A stretch of DNA of 18,800 nucleotides from Bacteroidales bacterium. Lineage in GTDB: Bacteria; Bacteroidota; Bacteroidia; Bacteroidales; UBA10428. Made by a program: the position numbers and the translations under genes. The notes under the pieces are model-generated. The model did no database searches. It was not told the origin of the DNA and saw nothing but the letters and a program-made list of their open reading frames with translations. The stretch is taken from the NCBI GenBank assembly GCA_030626465.1, contig DAOUOU010000027.1, positions 1 to 18,800 of the forward strand, given 5' to 3'. Shown one piece after another: positions 8,078 through 14,888 of the stretch. How positions within the stretch are numbered: position 1 is the stretch's first letter; each line of letters opens with the position of its first letter.

Positions 8078-8602
8078 ATGCAAAATATTGATGTTGTCTT
8101 CACGAAAATTGAACCCGAACTACTTACCGATAATTTTATTCATGTTATCGGCAATGAATGGTTATTGATCACTGCAGGAAATACCGAGAAATTCAATACC
8201 ATGACTGCCAGCTGGGGTGCAGTGGGGGTGTTCTGGAATAAACCCGTTGCCATCTGCTTTATCCGTCCCACAAGATACACATTTAATTTTGTGAATACAC
8301 ATGATGTTTTCACACTCAGCTTTTTTACAGAGAATGAGCGAGATATTCTGAATTTTTGTGGTACACAATCGGGAAAAAATGTGGATAAAATATCAGCCAC
8401 AGGATTAATACCGGTTGCTACTGAGCATGATGGAATGACCTTTGAGCAATCACGCTTATGCATCGAATGCAGAAAAATCTATTGTGATGATCTGAATCCT
8501 GAGAATTTCCTGATGCCAGATGCCGACAAAAGAATATACCCTAAAAAGGACTATCATCGCATGTATATTGGTGAAATTTTAAATTGCTATACCAAAAGAT
8601 AA
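8078..8602 (+). CDS. Flavin reductase-like (FMN-binding split-barrel) protein
   Basis: The 174 residues match the flavin reductase-like domain. MTASWGAVGVFWNKPVA (42-58) and the following FIRPTRYT (61-68) form the FMN phosphate-binding segment. FTLSFF (78-83), CGTQSGKNVDK (94-104) and the closing YHRMYIGEI (159-167) are also typical. Members reduce flavins for partner oxygenases or bind FMN for small redox reactions in the cytoplasm. Six cysteines are present, C128, C131 and C136 being clustered; whether they bind metal is unknown. The gene is monocistronic: it diverges from the acyltransferase gene, and a bidirectional terminator follows. No partner oxygenase lies nearby, so its electron acceptor is not indicated. 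Confidence 0.87.
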   Translation: MQNIDVVFTKIEPELLTDNFIHVIGNEWLLITAGNTEKFNTMTASWGAVGVFWNKPVAICFIRPTRYTFNFVNTHDVFTLSFFTENERDILNFCGTQSGKNVDKISATGLIPVATEHDGMTFEQSRLCIECRKIYCDDLNPENFLMPDADKRIYPKKDYHRMYIGEILNCYTKR

Positions 8603-8735
8603 CCTGGCCTCTTCAGGGTTTTATTGGCCAGAAGTGTATTCATGATAAGGCTTAAAAAATAAACTCTCAGGGAAGTCTGAAACAAAACCCTGGCTATCTT
8701 ACGAATTAATTACTGAACCTTGAATCATACAAAAG

Positions 8736-8768
8736 AAAAAGCCTTCATTTTGAGTGAAGGCTTTTTTT
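8736..8768. terminator. Bidirectional rho-independent terminator
   Basis: GCCTTCA (8741-8747) pairs with TGAAGGC (8755-8761), with A-tract and T-tract flanks extending the stem. Seven T follow on the plus strand and a T-rich run follows on the minus strand. It lies between the convergent flavin-reductase gene and the large DUF362 gene and can serve both. Confidence 0.88.
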
Positions 8769-8788
8769 ATTCCGTAATATCAAAGAGC

Positions 8789-11700
8789 TTACTTTACTAT
8801 TTTATAGCTAATGCTAATAGTTCCATCAGAAATCTGAAGTATATATCCTCCCGACGGAAGATCTGAGGTATTGATCTCATTCTCTATGCCTTTGAGAATG
8901 CTTCTTAACAGCAGCCTCCCATCAAGGCTGTAGATTGTTGCCACAAAACCGTAACTTTCAGTAGCCAGATCAACATGAATATAGCTATCAAAAGGTATAG
9001 GATAGATACTGAATTGATCTGAGTTATTGGTGAAAATACTAACCGGATCTGTTATGAAGTTCTCCGGATTACCGCTTGATGTCGAAGTAGCATATATTTC
9101 AGAGCCGGCATCTCCGTAATACTCACAAACCATTACCCGGTAGTTTCTGTTAGGTGTTAGCCCGATAACACTTGCTCCATTGCCTGATCCGTTATAAATG
9201 CAATACCAGCCATCCAGTTCTGAACCGTTTCCAAACACAACGTCCGGTGAATAGGTAGTACCATCTGCAGGCGATACCGAAGCACTCACTCCTTCCTTAA
9301 CAAATACCACACGGTTATCTCCCGTGCCATTCGTCCATGTAATGTAAGCCGAGCTGGAACTGATATCGCTAAAGATAATATTTGTAGCCTGATCCGGTGC
9401 AGGTTCGACTATAAGCACACCTGGTATATCAGAGAAGTACTCTACCCCTCCGTCGGTTGCGATCCATACATTGCCATCGTAATCCTTTTTGATATCATTA
9501 ACCATTGGATGGATTATCCCTTCCACAGTTGTATATTTATACCATCCTTCACTGGTCCTGATCGACAGACCGGCATCTGTTCCAAACCAGATATTACCAT
9601 CATTATCCACTTCAATTGCTGTTACATTTGGGCTTATAGTCAATGAATCAATGGAATAAAATCCCCACCATTGCTTGGTTTCATTTCCCAGATGTCTGTA
9701 AGCGCCCTCTGCAGATCCAATCCACTGTATGGTATCAACAATTCTAACTGTATTCACTGTGTTGGATTGAAGTCCCGACCACTCCTGCTCATAGGATGAG
9801 GCTCCTGTAATACCATCCAGATCGGTACGACTGTAACGAAGTAACCCACCACCATGAGTCGTTACAAATGCCATACTATCTTTCTCATAACTGGCAATTG
9901 AAGTGATTGTTATACCTGAAAGGTCCTGCTCATTCCGGTCATCGTCCATGTATACTTTCGTGCTGTCCCAGTCACTTCCCTTGTAAACACTTAAACCTGC
10001 CGGTGTTCCAATCCATCGGTTGTGACGTATGTCAACCCCGACTGCATGAATTGTATCGCTAATGATGCCTGAATTAGCCTTATGATATGTTGTGGCCGTG
10101 GTAACACCATCGATATCATAAGCCACAACAGAGAGCCCTCCATCCGTGGCCACCCAGATTTCGTGTCCGTAAGTGGTCCTTTCGTATGCAAGATCTTTCA
10201 CGTTATCGTTTAACAAATGATTATCGCTGTTGATTGTATCCCAGTCAGAATCGTCATAACGGGAAATTCCTTTATCTGTACCAAACCATTTGACATTAAA
10301 GGAGTCAATATGAATAACACTGACTTTTTCACTCAAAAGTCCGCTGTTACCCGGATTGATTTGTAACCCTTTAGCAAAAATTTTTACAAACTCAATTCCA
10401 ACTCCTGTGCCTAGATTTCTTGTGTATTGCATGTCGATGGAATTATTCCAGTGCTCATGAACACCATAACTAAAAGTGTTTGGAACAGCATCATTTTCCG
10501 GATCATAAACAAACCCGTCAGGCCAGGTTGTTGAATCGGCCGTTTGATGCAGATAATCATCGACAGCTCCGAAATGAGGGTAATCTTCCAGTCCGTTTGT
10601 ACCATCCATCTCTGCATATAAAAAATCAAATCCAACGGATTCAATTGCAACAGGATCCTGTGAGATGAAAATTGATGATGTCCAGTCATCATTAAAAGGA
10701 GCCATTTGCCATTTGTCAGGCTGGTCAACTTCATAATCTGATGTGAAGAGTGCATCCATTAAATAAACAAGGTTCTTTTTACCTAAAATTTCATGAGTCA
10801 GCAGGTCAACCTGCACCCTGTATAATCCATAAGTATTCCTTAAAGGACTTGCAGCCTCCGGTTTCACCAGTCCCGGATGCAAATGACTTGCTCCGCTCCT
10901 CGTATTCGAACCAAAATGATTTTTAGCAAACATGGTCACGCCGGCACGCGCATGTCCTTTCATAGTAGGTATGTTGATCATATACTCCATGTCTTCAAAT
11001 ATGGTGTACAGGTTATCCTGACTGTAGTCCAGGATAGCACCCCGATCAGAATATTGAATAGTTGTTGTAGGACTAACAACTACCCTCTCACGACCCATAG
11101 CGTCAGAGTTGTGATCCAGGTAATGAATATTGGGAAACTCATCGTGCCATTTTGTATAATTATCCTGGTAAATCTTTTTCATAGGATCACCAATATAAAT
11201 GTTATCTTCCGACACGCCAACCACGTTTACCAGTTGTCTGAGCACCGAAAGAACCAGATGAGGTGATGTTTCTGAAATTGCATAGAAAGAATTATCTACC
11301 CGTTGAAAATCGCCGGTAATATTACCCCCCCATGTGCTGGTTGCATTTAATTTCAGAAATATTACCTCATCAGTAGCATATCCGATATCTCCCTTGCCTC
11401 TTTCCTGGTTGTGAAATCTGAAAATAGCATCCCAGGCATCGTTTGTTGTTGATTCGCCTGTAAGCTCTTTGATAGCGCTGGTTAGCATCTGGTCAACCTT
11501 GTCCTGATCGGTATTGTGATCCATAAAGTAGCCATCACCTAAAGAGTTGGTACAATCTTCATTTGTTGCATCCGGATTATATACCCATACAACACGTCCG
11601 GGGAAGATCCCCTTTGCTATACCCATGGGCTGGTTGGCCGGCTCTATTTTTTCAGGCACAGCAGATCTGGCCTGAAAACTCGTATTTGTCAGTGAAACAA

Positions 11701-12016
11701 GCGAAAAAACCAGTGTCGCAAAAAAGAATATGGCAGCATAAGGATATCGTGATGCTTTAAGATGGAGTCTGAATTTCTTTAAACTGAAAACAGAAGCAGT
11801 CAGGGATAAAAGGTAAATCACAAACGCTGAAGCCCAGGGTGCAGTTGCTTTTATACACGGGTAAGTTGCTCTTGATGGTTTGGGTATAACCCTGAAAAGA
11901 AACCATACTGTTGAAGCAAAACCCAGTATGAGCAAAATAACTTGTGAAGGAATTCTGAGCTTTTGCAGAAATTGAACGATTCTTTGGAAGTCTTGTTTCG
12001 TAATTCTCTTTTTCAT
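8789..12016 (-). CDS. DUF362 / beta-propeller / Fn3 / T9SS sorting-domain protein
   Basis: This multidomain protein has 1075 residues. Three hydrophobic segments come first (about 24-42, 61-79, 92-111); between the first two is IPKPSRATYPC (44-54), which I recognise as recurrent in DUF362 proteins. DUF362 follows from about 139 (GRVVWVYNPDATNEDC) to about 500. Next comes a propeller of regulator type with repeated W(I/F/V)(G/A)T-x-x-G(L/V/I) units at about 577, 621, 668, 809 and 851. An Fn3-like domain (about 872-988) contains SSSAYITWTNG and LTPNRNYRVMV. The last ~75 residues (YPIPFDSYIHVDL ... LPSGGYILQISDG ... YKIVK) are a type A T9SS C-terminal sorting domain. The third hydrophobic segment, followed by SFQARSAVP, could be a cleavable internal signal. 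Expected location is the cell surface or exterior, with any membrane part left behind. Function is unknown. It is monocistronic. Confidence 0.85.
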   Translation of the reverse strand: MKKRITKQDFQRIVQFLQKLRIPSQVILLILGFASTVWFLFRVIPKPSRATYPCIKATAPWASAFVIYLLSLTASVFSLKKFRLHLKASRYPYAAIFFFATLVFSLVSLTNTSFQARSAVPEKIEPANQPMGIAKGIFPGRVVWVYNPDATNEDCTNSLGDGYFMDHNTDQDKVDQMLTSAIKELTGESTTNDAWDAIFRFHNQERGKGDIGYATDEVIFLKLNATSTWGGNITGDFQRVDNSFYAISETSPHLVLSVLRQLVNVVGVSEDNIYIGDPMKKIYQDNYTKWHDEFPNIHYLDHNSDAMGRERVVVSPTTTIQYSDRGAILDYSQDNLYTIFEDMEYMINIPTMKGHARAGVTMFAKNHFGSNTRSGASHLHPGLVKPEAASPLRNTYGLYRVQVDLLTHEILGKKNLVYLMDALFTSDYEVDQPDKWQMAPFNDDWTSSIFISQDPVAIESVGFDFLYAEMDGTNGLEDYPHFGAVDDYLHQTADSTTWPDGFVYDPENDAVPNTFSYGVHEHWNNSIDMQYTRNLGTGVGIEFVKIFAKGLQINPGNSGLLSEKVSVIHIDSFNVKWFGTDKGISRYDDSDWDTINSDNHLLNDNVKDLAYERTTYGHEIWVATDGGLSVVAYDIDGVTTATTYHKANSGIISDTIHAVGVDIRHNRWIGTPAGLSVYKGSDWDSTKVYMDDDRNEQDLSGITITSIASYEKDSMAFVTTHGGGLLRYSRTDLDGITGASSYEQEWSGLQSNTVNTVRIVDTIQWIGSAEGAYRHLGNETKQWWGFYSIDSLTISPNVTAIEVDNDGNIWFGTDAGLSIRTSEGWYKYTTVEGIIHPMVNDIKKDYDGNVWIATDGGVEYFSDIPGVLIVEPAPDQATNIIFSDISSSSAYITWTNGTGDNRVVFVKEGVSASVSPADGTTYSPDVVFGNGSELDGWYCIYNGSGNGASVIGLTPNRNYRVMVCEYYGDAGSEIYATSTSSGNPENFITDPVSIFTNNSDQFSIYPIPFDSYIHVDLATESYGFVATIYSLDGRLLLRSILKGIENEINTSDLPSGGYILQISDGTISISYKIVK

Positions 12017-12361
12017 TGCGTAACTTTTAAATGAGATATAGTCAAAAATACTATTTTCCGGAAAAACATGTAATGAAATTTATTATCAATGGTATGAAAG
12101 ATAGTCAGAAAATAGCCACTTTATAATGTGTTTCGTATGAATAATACGTGAAAATCCTTGTAAATGTTGCAAAACAAGCCGTTCCAATAAAACTTTTTTC
12201 TGACATAAATGTTACTTAACAAAGCAGGATATTTTAAGATGAAAAGTGTTTATTATGATTCTCATTGCAGTTTTTGTTCCGGGTATATTCATTATTTCCG
12301 AAATAAAAAATTGCTGAATAGCATGCAAAACAGACTGATTCCATGAACACTTACTATGTAT
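12017..12361. other. 345-base intergenic region upstream of the DUF362 gene
   Basis: This AT-rich DNA lies between the start of the DUF362 fusion gene and the 3' end of the DUF4924 gene. Apart from the candidate promoter and palindrome near its left end, I see one weak inverted repeat, CGTAT/ATACG (about 12135-12149), and no open frame, RNA gene or clear terminator. Confidence 0.6.
12043..12065 (-). promoter_or_regulatory. Candidate promoter with palindrome for the DUF362 fusion gene
   Basis: On the minus strand, TATTTTTG (complement of 12043-12050) matches the Bacteroidota -7 pattern TAnnTTTG at every fixed base, about 27 bases before the ATG. No good TTTG is found ~19 bases further upstream, so the match is partial. 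A perfect 12-bp palindrome, TTTTCCGGAAAA (12054-12065), lies in the would-be spacer, where an operator could act. Confidence 0.35.
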
Positions 12362-12898
12362 TTAGGATTTCTCTGATTCTGCATTTTTATATTGTTTTGA
12401 TAAAATTGCCAGAAGGTTACTAAAGGTTTGCATAGCTTCAAGTGTTTCGCGCGTTACATCTTTCTTCTTTAAACGCATTAGCAATAAGGCATACAATGCT
12501 GTCAAACAGGTGTCAATCTCATGTATCGGTTCCCTGCCCAGTTTTTTTTCAATTTCAAGAATATTCGGAGATGCCCACGAGTACTGCTCAATGTATTTAG
12601 GGTCATTTTTATCTTTAAGCAGCTTTTTGTGTAGGCGATTCATATCATCAATCAATGCAACAAGCATTTGTAAATGACCCGCTTTCTTAATATTCTCCTC
12701 ATGCATCATCACAATCAGGTTTGCATACCAGTCTCTCATTTCCTGTTTGACTTTCTCTGATTCTGCAAACTGGGAGATAATACGTTGTTCAATAAGATCC
12801 ATATCAAACTTGCAGGCACGGATTGTATCTTCAATCTGCCACATATACAAAATATATTCCGCAATATTTTCTTTTCTCTTCTGCCTGGCAATTAGCAT
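12362..12898 (-). CDS. DUF4924 family protein
   Basis: The 178-residue cytoplasmic protein is predicted to be almost wholly helical. Its opening (MLIARQKRKENIAEYILYMW, then QIEDTIRACKFD) is the recognisable DUF4924 signature of Bacteroidota. The middle is rich in charged amphipathic helix, with WYANLIVMMHEEN and LVALIDDMNRLHKKLL. No catalytic motif, signal peptide or membrane segment is visible. Function is unknown. It starts 9 bases after the stop of the Hsp15-like S4 gene, so the two are probably co-transcribed, which weakly suggests a link to ribosome or RNA quality control. Confidence 0.85.
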   Translation of the reverse strand: MLIARQKRKENIAEYILYMWQIEDTIRACKFDMDLIEQRIISQFAESEKVKQEMRDWYANLIVMMHEENIKKAGHLQMLVALIDDMNRLHKKLLKDKNDPKYIEQYSWASPNILEIEKKLGREPIHEIDTCLTALYALLLMRLKKKDVTRETLEAMQTFSNLLAILSKQYKNAESEKS

Positions 12899-12907
12899 AT
12901 CATGCTA

Positions 12908-13285
12908 TCATTTATGATTATCTCGCAGTTGGTCAATTTTTCTCCTCTCCCTTTTTGTTGGTCTCCCGCTCCCACTTTCTCTTTTGAAGAAAAATGTTTC
13001 TTTCACTTTCAGCTTATCAAGTTCTTCTATCGAAGTCTGATCCTCGAGATACTTAGAAACAAGTTTGGCTGAAACACGTTTTTCAACAAGCTCTTTCACC
13101 CTGAAAGTAAATAGCACAGGAAGCTTCCGCACTGTTATTTTATCCCCGGCTTTCAAATCCCTTGAAGGTTTGGCCGTCATACCATTCACCAGTATGCGTC
13201 CACGCCGGCAGGCATCGGTTGATAAACCACGGGTTTTGAAAATCCGTACGGCCCATAACCATTTATCAACTCTCACTGATTCCAC
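12908..13285 (-). CDS. S4-domain RNA-binding protein, Hsp15-like
   Basis: An S4 RNA-binding fold opens at VRVDKWLWAVRIFKTRGLST and continues through ACRRGRILVNGMTAKPSRDL to GDKITVRK. The basic tail ends with GSGRPTKRERRKIDQLRDNHK, the GRPTKxxRR motif of the Hsp15 (HslR) family, which binds stalled 50S subunits carrying peptidyl-tRNA. The reading frame is open further upstream, with a TTG at 13330, but no ATG is available. Family members begin a few residues before R(V/I)DKWLW, so GTG 13285 (giving MESVRVDKWLW) is chosen; GTG 13276 is also possible. The protein is about 125 residues. It precedes the DUF4924 gene and diverges from gdhA. Confidence 0.85.
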   Translation of the reverse strand: MESVRVDKWLWAVRIFKTRGLSTDACRRGRILVNGMTAKPSRDLKAGDKITVRKLPVLFTFRVKELVEKRVSAKLVSKYLEDQTSIEELDKLKVKETFFFKRESGSGRPTKRERRKIDQLRDNHK

Positions 13286-13480
13286 TTTTTCACGTAAAGT
13301 AGAAAAATCTATTTCTTTTAAACAACCCAAATCATATGTTTTTCTTCTTCATTTTTCGTTTCCAATAAATCATGGTACTGAATATATTCAAGGCCATCAG
13401 CAAAAAAGATAAACAATAACCATGATGAATATCATACCCTCAACTGTTTTAGTATGCCTATCTTTATGTTAACAAAGCTC

Positions 13481-13511
13481 TTTGAGGCTTATTTTTAATA
13501 ATCTACTTTTA
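13481..13511 (+). promoter_or_regulatory. Probable gdhA promoter (Bacteroidota-type)
   Basis: TTTG (13481-13484) is separated by 19 bases from TACTTTTA (13504-13511), which matches TAnnTTTG at five of six fixed bases. Transcription would start near 13518, leaving a leader of under 20 bases before the ATG at 13535. Confidence 0.5.
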
Positions 13512-13534
13512 AGTTAGATATATCCTTTTTTGCT

Positions 13535-14872
13535 ATGGACATCGATAAACTAATGCAGGTCCTCGAAAACAGAAATCCTGGAGAGCGCGAGTATTTACAA
13601 GCTGTTCATGAAGTTTTGGTATCAATTGTGGGTGTGTACAACGAAAACCCGCATTTTCAGACTGCAGGCATAATTGAAAGATTAATTGAACCCGACAGGA
13701 TATTAACATTCAAGATCCCCTGGATGGATGACGAGGGAGTCGTTCATACCAACAGGGGCTTCCGGGTTCAGTTCAATAATGCTATCGGACCCTATAAAGG
13801 GGGATTAAGATTCCACCCGAGTGTCAACCAAAGTATATTAAAGTTCCTGGGATTTGAACAAATCTTTAAAAATGCACTAACTACACTTCCCATGGGCGGT
13901 GGAAAGGGAGGTTCTGATTTTCAACCTAAGGGCAAATCAAATACGGAGATTATGCGTTTTTGCCAGGCATTTATGCTTGAATTATGGAAAATCATTGGCC
14001 CAGAGATAGATGTTCCTGCCGGCGATATAGGAGTGGGAACACGAGAAATAGGATATCTTTTCGGAATGTACAAGAAACTTACAAACGAATTCACCGGTAT
14101 CCTTACAGGAAAAGGTCTGGACTGGGGAGGCAGTCTTATACGACCCGAGGCAACAGGATTTGGTGTTGTCTACTTCACGAAAGAAATGCTGAATACAAGA
14201 AAGGAAAAGATCGAAGGCAAAAGAGTGGCTGTTTCGGGTTTTGGCAATGTGGCATGGGGAGCCGCAACAAAATTAAATCAGTTGGGAGCAAAAGTTGTAA
14301 CTCTTTCCGGCCCCGACGGATATATCTATGATGAAGAAGGGGTGAGCAATGAAAAAATTGATTTTATGCTCGAATTAAGAACCAGCAACGAGGATATAGT
14401 TGAACCTTATGCCCATGAATTCAAGAATGCTCAATTTATTCCTGACAAGCACCCCTGGGAAGTGAAATGTGATATTGCCATACCTTGCGCTACGGAAAAT
14501 GAACTTGATATTGATGATGCGAATAAGCTGGTGAAGAACGGGTGCATTTGTGTTTGCGAAGGTGCCAACATGCCTTGCACGCCCGAGGCTGTCGAAGTGC
14601 TTCAGAACAATCGCTTATTGTATTGTCCGGGTAAAGCAGCCAATGCAGGAGGTGTTGCGACATCAGGACTGGAAATGACACAAAATGCCATGAAACTGCG
14701 CTGGCCAAAAAATGAGGTTGACCATCGCCTGCATCAGATTATGGAATCGATACATGAAGTGTGCAGACATCATGGTCAGCTGCCCGACGGATATATTGAC
14801 TATATGCGCGGAGCAAACATAGCAGGTTTTTTAAAAGTGGCCAATGCCATGATCAATCAGGGAGTGGTATAG
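13535..14872 (+). CDS. gdhA: Glutamate dehydrogenase, probably NADP-dependent
   Basis: The enzyme interconverts 2-oxoglutarate plus ammonia and glutamate; this hexameric form is usually biosynthetic. The 445 residues fit the ~450-residue bacterial family. FNNAIGPYKGGLRFHP (80-95) binds substrate, and PMGGGKGGSDF (119-129) holds the catalytic lysine K124. PAGDIGVGTREIGY (161-174) and the cofactor-domain motif SGFGNVAWGAA (234-244) follow. The glycine-rich turn and the LSGPDGYIYDEEG segment after beta-2 fit the NADP class, but coenzyme choice should be tested. The gene is monocistronic with its own promoter. It ends 16 bases from the convergent ligase-acyltransferase gene, with no clear terminator between them. 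Confidence 0.94.
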   Translation: MDIDKLMQVLENRNPGEREYLQAVHEVLVSIVGVYNENPHFQTAGIIERLIEPDRILTFKIPWMDDEGVVHTNRGFRVQFNNAIGPYKGGLRFHPSVNQSILKFLGFEQIFKNALTTLPMGGGKGGSDFQPKGKSNTEIMRFCQAFMLELWKIIGPEIDVPAGDIGVGTREIGYLFGMYKKLTNEFTGILTGKGLDWGGSLIRPEATGFGVVYFTKEMLNTRKEKIEGKRVAVSGFGNVAWGAATKLNQLGAKVVTLSGPDGYIYDEEGVSNEKIDFMLELRTSNEDIVEPYAHEFKNAQFIPDKHPWEVKCDIAIPCATENELDIDDANKLVKNGCICVCEGANMPCTPEAVEVLQNNRLLYCPGKAANAGGVATSGLEMTQNAMKLRWPKNEVDHRLHQIMESIHEVCRHHGQLPDGYIDYMRGANIAGFLKVANAMINQGVV

Positions 14873-14888
14873 TGGATTGAGAAGTACC

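Noticed and set aside
8604..8692. Inverted repeats CTGGCC/GGCCAG and CAGGGTTTT/AAAACCCTG after the flavin reductase gene
   Set aside because: Loops of 16 and 61 bases with no further support; a much better terminator lies just downstream.
10877..11266. 129-codon plus-strand open frame inside the DUF362 gene
   Set aside because: It is antisense to the conserved DUF362 region; Ile/His-rich translation without domain features.
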